DNA of 64,000 nucleotides, from assembly GCF_000196015.1 (NCBI RefSeq), contig NC_007973.1, forward strand, positions 868,001-932,000, in the 5' to 3' direction. A program made the position numbers and the translations under genes. Each line of letters begins with the position of its first letter. Positions within the stretch are counted from its first letter, which is position 1. Positions 35,967 through 47,123 of the stretch are shown in pieces. The notes beneath the pieces were generated by a model. The model ran no database searches. It saw only the letters and a list, made by a program, of their open reading frames with translations, and was not told where the DNA came from. This DNA comes from Cupriavidus metallidurans CH34. GTDB taxonomy: Bacteria > Pseudomonadota > Gammaproteobacteria > Burkholderiales > Burkholderiaceae.

Positions 35967-36422
35967 TCAGTGGATGCCGATGCCGCGCGCCATCATCACC
36001 GCGCAAAGCGGTAGCAGGATGAACGCGTGCGCTTCGATCATGACCCAGCGGCGCACCTTCTTGATTTCGGCCGGAGTCGGCACGAACTCTGGCAGCTTGA
36101 GCGACTGCTTGCGCCACCGCGCGAAGGCAAACGTCGGTGGCAGCGTGGCCAGCGCGATCAGCACGAACACGGTGATCTTGGCGTGGAACCACGGGTTGTG
36201 CAGATAGAAGTCCACACCCTTGGCGCCATAGAACAGGCGCAACAGCCCGGTGGCCAGCACCACCATCGCCGACAGGAAATAGAAGAAGTCGTATTGGGAC
36301 AGGCGGCGCACGGCGGAAGGCGGCATGTCCGGGCGCAGCACGACGGCCTCGGCGGCCATCAGCGTGACAAGGACGAAAATCGCCGTGAAGTGCAGGAACG
36401 CGAGCAAGGCGTCGGTCAGCAT
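35967..36422 (-). CDS. DUF2214 family membrane protein
   Basis: 151 residues with four hydrophobic segments: LLAFLHFTAIFVLVTLMAAE, FFYFLSAMVVLATGLLRLFYG, KITVFVLIALATLPPTFAF and EAHAFILLPLCAVMMARGIG. These match DUF2214, whose members have conserved His residues in helices (His11, His80-like, His131-like) reminiscent of haem or metal ligands. Function unknown. It lies between a CoA-transferase gene and a Bug gene on one strand. Confidence 0.85.
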   Translation of the reverse strand: MLTDALLAFLHFTAIFVLVTLMAAEAVVLRPDMPPSAVRRLSQYDFFYFLSAMVVLATGLLRLFYGAKGVDFYLHNPWFHAKITVFVLIALATLPPTFAFARWRKQSLKLPEFVPTPAEIKKVRRWVMIEAHAFILLPLCAVMMARGIGIH

Positions 36423-36523
36423 GCATTCTCCTCAGGGTTGGGGAAACGTCATGATCACCGGCTGCGCGCACCCGCCGGAGCGGGTGCGGTCAAGTCAATG
36501 GCGAAAAGCGTGGGCGGGGCAGG

Positions 36524-37744
36524 TCAGACCACGCCCTTGTTGCGCAGGGCGGCGATGTGTTCGGCACTGTAGCCGAGTGTCTCGCCAAGCACCACATCCG
36601 TGTGCTCCCCAAGCAACGGCGGATGGCGCAGCGCCTCGGTCGGCGTGGCGCTCATCTTCATCGGGCTGCCCACCAGCTTGACCGTGCCGGCCGAGGGGTG
36701 GGGCAGGTCCACGCGCAGGCCACGCGCCACCACCTGCTCGTTCTCGAAGACCTCGTCGAGCGTGTTGATCGGCCCGCATGGCACGCTGGCACGCTCGAGG
36801 TCCAGAATCCACTGTTCACGCGTGCGCGGCGCCACCATCTCGGCCAGGATCGGTACCAGCACGTCTCGGTGCGCCACGCGCTGCGGATTGGTGGCGAAGC
36901 GCGGGTCGTCGGCCAACTCGGGGCGGCCGCCGGCGGTGACGAACTTGCGGAACTGGCCGTCGTTGCCCACCGCGACGATGAGCCATCCATCGGCGGCCTG
37001 GAACGTCTGGTAAGGGACGATGTTCGGGTGCGCGTTGCCCCAGCGCTTCGGCGGGACGCCGCTGGCCAGGTAGTTGGTGTTCATGTTCGCCAGCATCGAC
37101 ACCTGCACGTCCAGCAGCGCCATGTCGATGTACTGGCCTTCGCCGGTACGGTCGCGGTGGGCCAGTGCGGCCAGCACGGCGATGGTGGCGTACTGGCCCG
37201 TCATGAGGTCGGAGATCGCCACGCCGGCTTTCTGCGGGCCGCCTCCGGGCAGGTCGTCGCGCTCGCCCGTGATGCTCATGAAGCCACCCATGCCCTGGAT
37301 GATGAAATCGTAGCCCGGACGCTGGGCGTAGGGGCCGGTCTGTCCGAAGCCGGTGACCGAGCAGTAGATCAGGTCCGGCTTGATCGCTTTGAGCGATTCA
37401 TAATCGAGGCCATACTTCTTGAGTTGTCCGACCTTGTAGTTTTCGAGCACCACATCGCTCTGCGCGGCCAGGTCGCGCACGAGTTGCTGCCCCTCCGGCG
37501 TGCTGATGTCGCACGTCACCGAACGCTTGTTGCGGTTGGCCGCCAGGTAGTAGGCGGCCTCGGCCGTGTCTTCACCCTCGGGGGTCTTGAGCCAGGGCGG
37601 GCCCCAGATGCGCGTGTCGTCACCGGCGCCTGGGCGCTCGATCTTGATCACGTCGGCGCCGAAATCGGCAAGATTCTGGGCGCACCACGGGCCCGCGAGC
37701 ACGCGGGTCAGGTCGAGGACGCGAAGATGGCTTAAAGCTCCCAT
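36524..37744 (-). CDS. Class III CoA-transferase (CaiB/BaiF family)
   Basis: 406 residues. LSHLRVLDLTRVLAGPWCAQ and FGADVIKIERPGAGDDTR open the N-terminal Rossmann part; VAISDLMTGQYATIAVLAAL places the catalytic Asp. The Asn-Lys-Arg block NRNKRSVTCDIS and DVVLENYKVGQLKKYGLDY are typical of formyl-, succinyl- or glutaryl-type transferases. It activates a carboxylic acid by CoA transfer. I chose ATG 37744 where homology begins, rather than 37888. Same-strand neighbours are DUF2214 and a Bug receptor. Confidence 0.93.
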   Translation of the reverse strand: MGALSHLRVLDLTRVLAGPWCAQNLADFGADVIKIERPGAGDDTRIWGPPWLKTPEGEDTAEAAYYLAANRNKRSVTCDISTPEGQQLVRDLAAQSDVVLENYKVGQLKKYGLDYESLKAIKPDLIYCSVTGFGQTGPYAQRPGYDFIIQGMGGFMSITGERDDLPGGGPQKAGVAISDLMTGQYATIAVLAALAHRDRTGEGQYIDMALLDVQVSMLANMNTNYLASGVPPKRWGNAHPNIVPYQTFQAADGWLIVAVGNDGQFRKFVTAGGRPELADDPRFATNPQRVAHRDVLVPILAEMVAPRTREQWILDLERASVPCGPINTLDEVFENEQVVARGLRVDLPHPSAGTVKLVGSPMKMSATPTEALRHPPLLGEHTDVVLGETLGYSAEHIAALRNKGVV

Positions 37745-37922
37745 GGCGATGGCGGCAGGCAGGTTCGAAAGAGCCAGCACTCTATCACCGGGGCAGTCGG
37801 GCGATGTCCCTGCGCGGAATCCCGAGGGACGATCCTTGGGCGATAATCGGACAGCCGTCTGCCTGCCAGGGCGCTTGCCGACGGACACCTGCCCACCACT
37901 GCCCCGGGACGGGCCTTCCCCG

Positions 37923-37928
37923 TATAAT
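37923..37928 (+). promoter_or_regulatory. TATAAT -10 box upstream of alaS
   Basis: A perfect -10 hexamer 66 bp before the alaS ATG. No convincing -35 box at 16-18 bp spacing is visible, so it is a partial promoter call. Confidence 0.5.
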
Positions 37929-37993
37929 CAACGGTTTGCAAATCCAACCTGACTGACTGCGCCGTGCCTCGACGCCGGCTGCGCCCGCACAAC

Positions 37994-40618
<2,625 letters not shown>

Positions 40619-40635
40619 TCCCCGTCGGCATCAAT

Positions 40636-40668
40636 GAGAAAGGCCTCCCGTAACGGAAGGCCTTTCTC
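40636..40668. terminator. Hairpin 1 after alaS
   Basis: GAGAAAGGCCT (40636-40646) pairs with AGGCCTTTCTC (40658-40668). The T-tract is weak. It precedes a stronger terminator 4 bp on, so alaS has a tandem stop. Confidence 0.65.
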
Positions 40669-40672
40669 GAGA

Positions 40673-40708
40673 AATAAAAAACGGCTGCGTGAGCAGCCGT
40701 TTTTTATT
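40673..40708. terminator. Bidirectional terminator after alaS
   Basis: AATAAAAAACGGCTGC and GCAGCCGTTTTTTATT flank a GTGA loop; the A- and T-tracts make it work from both sides, ending alaS and the minus-strand semialdehyde dehydrogenase. Confidence 0.93.
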
Positions 40709-40722
40709 GCGAAGTCGACAGA

Positions 40723-42300
40723 TCAGGCGCGGCCGAGTTCGCCGTCCTTCAGTCGCCACAGGTTTAGCGGGTTGCTGTCCCGCACCGCTTGCGGCAGCAG
40801 GTCCGCCGGCACGTTCTGGTAGCACACCGGACGCAGGAACCGGTCGATCGCGCTAGCGCCTACCGAGGTTGTGCGCGTGTCCGACGTGGCCGGGAACGGG
40901 CCACCGTGGACCATCGCGAACGACACTTCCACGCCGGTCGGGAAGCCATTGAACAGCACACGACCGACCTTGCGCTCCAGCGCGGGGAGCAAGCGGGCCG
41001 CCAGTGCGTGGTCGCCGGCATCTGCCTGCACCGTGGCGGTGAGCTGGCCTTCCAGGATGCGCGTCACGGCTAGCAGCGTCTCGGCATCCTTGCAGGTGAC
41101 CAGTACCGTGGACGGGCCGAAGACTTCGACGTGCATGCGGTGGTCGGCAATGAACTGCTCCGCCGAGGTCTCGAAGAATACCGGGCGCGCCTGGTTCGGG
41201 CCCGTCGCATCCAGTCCGCAGGCCGCACGCGAGAGCCCGGCGATATCGGAGAGTTGCGTGACGCCACGTTCGAACGCCTGGTGGATGCCCGGCGTCAGCA
41301 TGGTGGCGGCGGGTTTGCCCGTCAGCGCGGCCAGGGCCGTCGCGCGGAATGCCTCGAGGGCCGGACCTTCGATGGCCAGCAGCAGGCCGGGGTTCGTGCA
41401 GAACTGGCCGACGCCGAGCACCAGCGAGTCGATCAGGTCGCGGGCAATCTGTTCGCCGCGCGCGGCCAAGGCTTCGGGCAGCAGGTATACGGGGTTGATG
41501 CTGCTCATCTCGGCATAGACCGGGATCGGCTGCGGGCGCGTGTTGGCCACGTTCATCAGGGCCAGCCCACCGGTGCGTGATCCGGTGAACCCGACCGCCT
41601 GGATGGCAGGGTGGGCAACCAGCGCCGTGCCGATCGCATTACCGACACCCATTATGAGCGAGAACACGCCTTCAGGCAGACCGCTGTCGGCCACGGCCTT
41701 CTGGATGGCGCGGCCAACCAGTTCGGAAGTGCCGGGGTGAGCGGGGTGAGCCTTGGCAACCACCGGACAACCGGCGGCCAGCGCGGACGCCGTGTCGCCG
41801 CCGGCCACCGAGAACGCCAGCGGGAAGTTGCTGGCGCCGAACACGGCCACGGGACCGACCGCGATCTTCTGCATCCGCAGGTCGGGGCGCGGCGGGGTGC
41901 GCTCGGGCAGGGCGCTGTCGAGCGTGGCATCCTGCCAGCGGCCGTCGCGCAGCACCCGGGCGAACAGGCGCAATTGGCCGGTGGTTCGGCCGCGCTCGCC
42001 CTGGAGGCGGGCGAGCGGCAGCGCCGTTTCGGCGTGCGCGCGCTGGATCAGTTCGTCGCCAATGGCTTCGATGGCGTCGGCAATCGACTCCAGGAACTGG
42101 GCACGTTGTTCGGGCGTGGTGGCGCGATAGGCATCGAACGCCGCCTCCGCCAGCACGCAGGCGCGCTCGACGTCGTTGGCATTGCCGCTGTGGAATGCCG
42201 GTTCGAGTTGCTCGCCGGTGGCCGGGTTGATTCCGTAAAACGTCTCTTCTGTGCCGCGCACGGCGCTCGCGCCGATCAGCATTTCGCCGGTAATCGTCAT
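40723..42300 (-). CDS. Alpha-ketoglutaric semialdehyde dehydrogenase (2,5-dioxovalerate dehydrogenase)
   Basis: 525-residue NAD(P)+-dependent aldehyde dehydrogenase. [19 protein letters not shown] and [14 protein letters not shown] mark the KGSADH/2,5-dioxovalerate subgroup; catalytic Glu is in [10 protein letters not shown] and catalytic Cys in GQFCTNPG. It oxidises ketoglutarate semialdehyde to 2-oxoglutarate, the last step of non-phosphorylating D-glucarate catabolism. The neighbouring GntR and gudD genes strongly support this. Its promoter region carries two tandem motif copies at 42377-42396. Confidence 0.92.
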   Translation of the reverse strand: MTITGEMLIGASAVRGTEETFYGINPATGEQLEPAFHSGNANDVERACVLAEAAFDAYRATTPEQRAQFLESIADAIEAIGDELIQRAHAETALPLARLQGERGRTTGQLRLFARVLRDGRWQDATLDSALPERTPPRPDLRMQKIAVGPVAVFGASNFPLAFSVAGGDTASALAAGCPVVAKAHPAHPGTSELVGRAIQKAVADSGLPEGVFSLIMGVGNAIGTALVAHPAIQAVGFTGSRTGGLALMNVANTRPQPIPVYAEMSSINPVYLLPEALAARGEQIARDLIDSLVLGVGQFCTNPGLLLAIEGPALEAFRATALAALTGKPAATMLTPGIHQAFERGVTQLSDIAGLSRAACGLDATGPNQARPVFFETSAEQFIADHRMHVEVFGPSTVLVTCKDAETLLAVTRILEGQLTATVQADAGDHALAARLLPALERKVGRVLFNGFPTGVEVSFAMVHGGPFPATSDTRTTSVGASAIDRFLRPVCYQNVPADLLPQAVRDSNPLNLWRLKDGELGRA

Positions 42301-42376
42301 GATCTTGGGTCCTGCGGGTGAGGAGGGATTGGCATGGCGGCCAGCGTGGCCGTCACATCAGATTGGAAGTGGTTTT

Positions 42377-42396
42377 GTCGTAAGACATCATATGAC
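42377..42396. promoter_or_regulatory. Candidate GntR operator upstream of semialdehyde dehydrogenase
   Basis: GTCGTAAGACATCATATGAC: two abutting copies of a GTCRTANGAC-like decamer (42377-42386 and 42387-42396), 77 bp before the dehydrogenase start. A closely similar pair lies in the regulator-gudD gap. Shared sites in both promoters point to a common regulator. Confidence 0.6.
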
Positions 42397-42465
42397 ATGG
42401 CGCAGCATGCCGCAACCGCGTCGCCCGTAGGGATTCCCCCGCGGGCAACATATAACGGGCGTGCC

Positions 42466-43215
42466 TTAGGCCGCCGATCCCGCCATTGCAGATGCCTTGC
42501 GCAAACGCTCCCGGCTATTGGTCAGGTGCATCCGCATGGCAGCCTTGGCGGCTTCCGGGTCGCGTCGCTCGATGGCGTCGTAGATGCTTTCGTGCTCGAA
42601 ATTCACGCGTTCCAGATACTGCTCGCGCTCGGGCTGACTGACTTGCAGGCGGCTGCGCGGGATCACCATCGTGCCGAGGTGGCCCATGATGTCCGTGAAG
42701 TATCGGTTGCCCGTGGCGCGTGCGATAGACAGATGAAACTCGAAATCGGCACCTACCGCATCGCTGCCCTCCAGCGCGCTGTGCTTGATGTCGTCGAGTG
42801 CCCGGCGAATTGCCCGTAGTTGGTCGTCACTGCGGCGCGTGGCAGCCAGGCTGGCTGCTTCGGCTTCCAGGCTGACGCGGAATTCCAGCATTGCCAGCAC
42901 ATCCATCGCCGTGACAATGGCCGAAGGGTCGATGCGGAACGGCGATTGCGTTTCCGCGGGGCGATTCAGGACAAAAGTGCCGATGCCGTGGCGCGTTTCC
43001 ACCATGCCGCTGGCCTGCAGCCGTGATAGCGCCTCACGCACCACCGTGCGGCTCACGCCGAGCCTGGCCATGATTTCGGATTCGGTCGGGAGTTTGTCGC
43101 CCGGTTTGAGCTGGCCCTGCTGGATATTCTCGGTCAGGCTGCCGACCACCTCTTCGGCGAGCGTGCGGCCACGGCGGCGCAGGGGAGCGGGCGAAGTCAG
43201 CGGGGCATTGGACAT
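42466..43215 (-). CDS. GntR/FadR-family transcriptional regulator (FCD domain), glucarate locus
   Basis: 249 residues. Winged helix-turn-helix: LAEEVVGSLTENIQQGQLKPGDKLPTESEI-type region, then ARLGVSRTVVREALSRLQ and GIGTFV (about 15-85). The FCD effector domain (about 95-235) has SLEAEAASLAATRRSD and DFEFHLSIARATGN with its usual metal-binding Asp and His. Probably represses the dehydrogenase and gudD genes on either side until glucarate or a derivative binds. ATG 43215 chosen; an extension to 43284 would cover operator DNA. Confidence 0.92.
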   Translation of the reverse strand: MSNAPLTSPAPLRRRGRTLAEEVVGSLTENIQQGQLKPGDKLPTESEIMARLGVSRTVVREALSRLQASGMVETRHGIGTFVLNRPAETQSPFRIDPSAIVTAMDVLAMLEFRVSLEAEAASLAATRRSDDQLRAIRRALDDIKHSALEGSDAVGADFEFHLSIARATGNRYFTDIMGHLGTMVIPRSRLQVSQPEREQYLERVNFEHESIYDAIERRDPEAAKAAMRMHLTNSRERLRKASAMAGSAA

Positions 43216-43292
43216 GGCGGGCAGATATCTTGGATCTTGGCCAGTGGCGATCACTGGTTGTTGACCGTGTAGTGATGCGCTCATTATACTTC

Positions 43293-43309
43293 GTCATAAG
43301 TCATACGAC
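43293..43309. promoter_or_regulatory. Candidate GntR operator in regulator-gudD gap
   Basis: GTCATAAGTCATACGAC: GTCATAAGTC overlaps GTCATACGAC by three bases. It aligns with the dehydrogenase-promoter site as GTCRTAAG, a short spacer, then TCATAYGAC. It sits between divergent gntR and gudD. Confidence 0.6.
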
Positions 43310-43377
43310 GACCGATAACACACAGGTGCTTGCAGCTACCCTCACGTTGTGGCAGCGCCGGCCCGGAGACAACCGAC

Positions 43378-44733
43378 ATGAATGCCGCTTCCCTTCAAGG
43401 CGCCGCTGGTGCCACGCCTGTCGTCACTGAACTGACCGTTGTCCCCGTCGCCGGCCACGACAGCATGCTGATGAACCTGTCGGGGGCCCACGGCCCGTAC
43501 TTCACCCGCAACATCGTGATTCTGCGCGACAGCGCAGGCAATACCGGCGTTGGCGAAGTGCCGGGCGGCGAGGGCATTCGCAAGACGCTCGAGGACGCGC
43601 GCCCGCTCGTGGTGGGTCAACCGATCGGCCAGTATCAGGCGATGCTGAACAAGGTTCGAGCCACGTTCGCGAGCCGCGATGCCGGGGGACGTGGTCTGCA
43701 GACCTTCGACCTGCGCATCACGATCCATGCCGTGACCGCGCTTGAAGCTGCGCTGCTCGATCTGCTCGGCAAGCACCTTCAGGTGCCCGTGGCGGCCCTG
43801 CTCGGCGAAGGCCAGCAGCGCGACGCGGTGGAGATGCTGGGCTACCTGTTCTACGTCGGTGATCGCCAGCGTACGACGCTTGACTATCGCACCGAGCCCG
43901 ATGCGGACAACGAATGGTTCCGCCTGCGCAATGAAGTGGCGATGGATGCGAAAGGCGTGGTGCGACTGGCCGAGGCCGCGTACGAGCGCTACGGCTTCAA
44001 CGATTTCAAGCTCAAGGGTGGCGTGCTGAGCGGTGACGAGGAAATGGAGGCGATCCTCGCGCTGCATGAGCGTTTTCCGAAAGCACGCGTCACGCTCGAC
44101 CCGAACGGCGGCTGGCTGCTGGCCGACGCGATCCGCCTCTGCCGCGACAAGCATGGCGTGCTGGCCTATGCGGAGGATCCCTGCGGCGCCGAGGACGGCT
44201 ATTCGGGCCGCGAGATCATGGCCGAGTTCCGCACTGCCACCGGACTACCTACGGCCACCAACATGATCGCCACCGACTGGCGTCAGATGGGTCATGCGGT
44301 GCGCCTGCATTCGGTCGACATTCCGCTGGCCGATCCGCACTTCTGGACCATGCAGGGCTCGGTCCGCGTGGCGCAGATGTGCGCGGAGTGGGGGCTGACC
44401 TGGGGCTCGCACTCGAACAATCACTTCGATATTTCGCTGGCGATGTTCACGCATGTGGCCGCCGCCGCGCCGGGCCGCGTGACGGCAATCGACACGCACT
44501 GGATCTGGCAGGACGGTGAGCACCTGACACGCAACCCGCTCAGGATCGAAGGTGGCCTGGTGCAGGTACCGAAGACACCTGGTCTGGGCGTGGAGCTGGA
44601 TATGGATGCGCTCGCGCGCGCCAACCGCCTCTATCAGGAAAAGGGACTCGGCGCGCGCGACGATGCGATCGCGATGCAGTTCCTGATCCCTGGCTGGAAG
44701 TTCAACAACAAGATGCCCTGCATGGTGCGCTGA
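43378..44733 (+). CDS. gudD: D-glucarate dehydratase
   Basis: 451-residue enolase-superfamily enzyme that dehydrates D-glucarate to 5-keto-4-deoxy-D-glucarate. Motifs seen: [11 protein letters not shown] (KxK general-base Lys), [11 protein letters not shown] and [16 protein letters not shown] (metal-binding Asp and Glu), TNMIATDW (Asn) and [10 protein letters not shown] (His general base). E. coli GudD is 446 residues. The ATG at 43378 follows GGAG. A Bug receptor gene lies 94 bp downstream and probably delivers glucarate or a related sugar acid. Confidence 0.95.
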   Translation: MNAASLQGAAGATPVVTELTVVPVAGHDSMLMNLSGAHGPYFTRNIVILRDSAGNTGVGEVPGGEGIRKTLEDARPLVVGQPIGQYQAMLNKVRATFASRDAGGRGLQTFDLRITIHAVTALEAALLDLLGKHLQVPVAALLGEGQQRDAVEMLGYLFYVGDRQRTTLDYRTEPDADNEWFRLRNEVAMDAKGVVRLAEAAYERYGFNDFKLKGGVLSGDEEMEAILALHERFPKARVTLDPNGGWLLADAIRLCRDKHGVLAYAEDPCGAEDGYSGREIMAEFRTATGLPTATNMIATDWRQMGHAVRLHSVDIPLADPHFWTMQGSVRVAQMCAEWGLTWGSHSNNHFDISLAMFTHVAAAAPGRVTAIDTHWIWQDGEHLTRNPLRIEGGLVQVPKTPGLGVELDMDALARANRLYQEKGLGARDDAIAMQFLIPGWKFNNKMPCMVR

Positions 44734-44827
44734 CGGGCCATGCCGCGTGGCGGGGGCAGTGGGTGTTTCGCCACGACAGACAGATAACAACAAGCCAAAC
44801 GCTTTTCGTCAAAGCAGGAGACAAACG

Positions 44828-45883
44828 ATGTTCCAGACACTCTCGCCCATTGCGGCGCAAGGGGGCACGCGGCGCGTGTCCCACCTCTCCACGTTGCTGC
44901 GCCGCTGCCTTGGTGTGGCCATCGCATTGGCCGCCGGGGCGACCGTAAGCACCACCGCGCTGGCTAACACCACCGGGACCACCGCGTGGCCGCAGAAGGC
45001 CGTTACGGTGGTCGTGCCGTTCCCGGCTGGCGGTTCCACCGACACCATCGCGCGGATGCTGGCGGCCCCGCTCAACGAGAAGCTTGGTCAGCCGTTCGTG
45101 ATCGACAACCGGCCGGGGGCTACCGGCGCGATCGGCGCGACGTTCGTCAAGCGCGCACCCGCTGATGGCTACACGATGATGGTGGCGTCGATCGGTGTCT
45201 ATGCCGTCAATCCGTTCCTGCAGAAGAACCTGCAGTACGACCCGGCCAAGGACTTCGACCTGCTCACCGTGGCCGTGCGCGCGCCCAATGTGCTGGTCGC
45301 CAATCCGAACTTCCCGGCCAAGACGCTGCAAGAACTGGTGGCCTACATGAAGAAGAACCCGGGCAAGGTCAGCTTCGCCACGTCGGGGGCCGGTTCGTCC
45401 GACCATCTGACCGCGGCGCTGTTCTGGCAGAAGAGCGGCACGGATGGCTTGCATGTGCCGTACAAGGGCGGCGCGCCCGCGATCTCGGATCTGCTGGCCG
45501 GCCAGGTGGACGTGTCCTTCCAGAACATCAACGCGGTGCTTCAGCACATCCGCTCGGGCAAACTGCGCGCGCTGGCCGTAACGTCAGACAAGCGGTCGGC
45601 TGTGCTGCCGAACGTGCCGACCATGGCCGAGGGCGGCGTGAAGGACGTGGAGGTGTATTCGTGGCAGGGCGTGGCGGCGCCGAAGGGCCTGCCTGCCGAT
45701 GTGAAATCGCGCCTGCATGGGGCCATCGTGACGGCACTCAAGGACGCGAAGATGCAGCAGAAGCTCAATGAGCAGGGCTTCGAGGTCGTGGGGAACTCTC
45801 CCGAGCAATTCGCGGAGTTCGAGACGCAGGAGCTCAAGCGGTGGAAGACCGTGATCGAGCAGGGCAAGATCACGGCCGAGTGA
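44828..45883 (+). CDS. Bug-family periplasmic receptor, probable sugar-diacid binder
   Basis: 351 residues. A long N-terminal region (1-47) with a signal peptide (LGVAIALAAGATVSTTALA-NT). Mature domain: WPQKAVTVVVPFPAGGSTDTIARMLA and IDNRPGATGAIGATFVKR with ADGYTMMVAS, the TctC/Bug signature. Directly downstream of gudD, so D-glucarate or galactarate is the natural guess. An AGGAG site precedes ATG 44828. No permease is nearby. Confidence 0.9.
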   Translation: MFQTLSPIAAQGGTRRVSHLSTLLRRCLGVAIALAAGATVSTTALANTTGTTAWPQKAVTVVVPFPAGGSTDTIARMLAAPLNEKLGQPFVIDNRPGATGAIGATFVKRAPADGYTMMVASIGVYAVNPFLQKNLQYDPAKDFDLLTVAVRAPNVLVANPNFPAKTLQELVAYMKKNPGKVSFATSGAGSSDHLTAALFWQKSGTDGLHVPYKGGAPAISDLLAGQVDVSFQNINAVLQHIRSGKLRALAVTSDKRSAVLPNVPTMAEGGVKDVEVYSWQGVAAPKGLPADVKSRLHGAIVTALKDAKMQQKLNEQGFEVVGNSPEQFAEFETQELKRWKTVIEQGKITAE

Positions 45884-45959
45884 TCGCCGTGTGCTTGCCG
45901 CACACGCCCGGCTCCGCAATTTGTGGGGGGTCAATTCAGGTAGCTCCATGGAAGTGCTT

Positions 45960-45986
45960 GCCCCGCCTTGATGGCGGGGCTTTTTG
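45960..45986 (+). terminator. Rho-independent terminator after glucarate Bug gene
   Basis: GCCCCGCC and GGCGGGGC flank TTGAT, followed by TTTTTG. Closes the gudD-Bug transcript. Confidence 0.9.
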
Positions 45987-46094
45987 CTTTCAGGCTTCGG
46001 TGTGCGGCCTGACATCGATGCAACCGTTTGTAAGTCTGTCATCGTGGTTTCGGCGCCTCCCGTTATGGGCACATAACTCTGGAGGATCGCCCCG

Positions 46095-46688
46095 ATGTCT
46101 TCTCGTCTTTCACTTCCCGGCACTGTTCTGCTCTCGGCCGTTTGCATTGCGGCCGCCGGCCTGAGCGGTTGTGTCGTCGAGCCGCAGCGTCATGTCGAGC
46201 GCGTCGAAGTGCAACACATTACCCAGGCACCGCCGGCGCCGATCGTCGAGGAAATTCCTCCGGCCCCATATGTCGACGCCTACTGGATTCCCGGGCACTG
46301 GGCCTGGAAGGGCGGCCGCTATGCATGGAACGGCGGGCATTGGGAGCAGGCGCGCGTGAACATGGTGTACCAGCGCGCGCACTGGAGTAACGAGCATGGC
46401 GAATGGGTGTTCCATCCCGGGCGCTGGGTGGAGCTGGTGCAGCAGGCCCGTGTGGCGCCGATCGTCGTGAACGTGCCGCCGCCAATGCCACGCGTGGAAG
46501 TCATGCCGCCACCGCCCGGTCCAGGGCATGTCTGGATTGGCGGGTACTGGCGGTGGTCAGGCGGCCGGCATGAATGGGTCGCCGGCCAATGGGAAGCGCG
46601 GCGCGACAGCGCTTTCTGGGTGCCCGGGCACTGGTATCGCAACGGCGGCGGCTGGGCCTTCGCCGGGGGCGTCTGGCAACAGTATTGA
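46095..46688 (+). CDS. WXXGXW-repeat lipoprotein (BcpO-related type)
   Basis: 197 residues. Signal with lipobox LSGC (Cys at about 26), so an outer-membrane or periplasmic lipoprotein. The rest is a run of Trp/Gly-rich YxxGHW-type repeats: YWIPGHWAWKGGRYAWNGGHW, VWIGGYWRWSGGRHEWVAGQW and FWVPGHWYRNGGGW. Two proline-rich linkers separate them. Such repeat proteins are frequent in Burkholderiales with unknown role, probably cell-surface. Preceded by GGAGG. Confidence 0.88.
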   Translation: MSSRLSLPGTVLLSAVCIAAAGLSGCVVEPQRHVERVEVQHITQAPPAPIVEEIPPAPYVDAYWIPGHWAWKGGRYAWNGGHWEQARVNMVYQRAHWSNEHGEWVFHPGRWVELVQQARVAPIVVNVPPPMPRVEVMPPPPGPGHVWIGGYWRWSGGRHEWVAGQWEARRDSAFWVPGHWYRNGGGWAFAGGVWQQY

Positions 46689-46825
46689 TTTGATGTAGCT
46701 TGAACCGCCCGGACCACGACGAGGTCCGGACGGGGACGCAGGAAGCCGTTCGGTGAAGGACGCTGCGCGGCGTTGGATCTAGGCTCCAAATGTCTGCATA
46801 TAAGGTCAATCAGAGTGCTTGATAG

Positions 46826-46854
46826 TTGACAATGTAAATGCGAATAATTTACAT
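46826..46854 (+). promoter_or_regulatory. Promoter of TonB receptor gene
   Basis: TTGACA (46826-46831, perfect -35) and TTACAT (46849-46854, 4 of 6) at 17-bp spacing. Overlapped by the palindrome at 46831-46855, a layout expected for repression by Fur. Confidence 0.65.
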
Positions 46855-46855
46855 T
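46831..46855. promoter_or_regulatory. Fur-like palindrome over the TonB receptor promoter
   Basis: AATGTAAAT-GCGAATA-ATTTACATT, perfect 9-bp arms. A Fur-type 7-1-7 site TGCGAATAATTTACA inside it agrees with TGATAATNATTATCA at most positions. It covers the -10 region, so iron-bound Fur would block transcription. Confidence 0.6.
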
Positions 46856-47050
46856 TACAAGCCTGTGCTTCCTGCCGTCACTTGATTCAATCGCAAATGC
46901 GAACACCCGCCTGACAAGGGCCAAGGCCAGCGCCAGTTGTTCCGGTTGGCCGTGACCCGCCATTCCACGAGAGTGAAAACGTTCTCGCGTCCCATCCGGA
47001 CACGAGTGGGTATCCCTTTGCCTTGCAACACCGCATTCCCGCAATGAGGT

Positions 47051-47077
47051 GGCCGCGATCGAAGCTGGATCGCGGCC
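47051..47077 (+). other. Strong hairpin in TonB receptor leader
   Basis: GGCCGCGATC and GATCGCGGCC, perfect 10-bp arms with a 7-nt loop, 47 bp before the receptor ATG and about 190 nt into the predicted transcript. No T-run follows, so not a simple terminator. Confidence 0.5.
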
Positions 47078-47123
47078 TGACTTCGACTGGCGCGGCAGCA
47101 CTGAACGTCATTTCAAGTCATTC

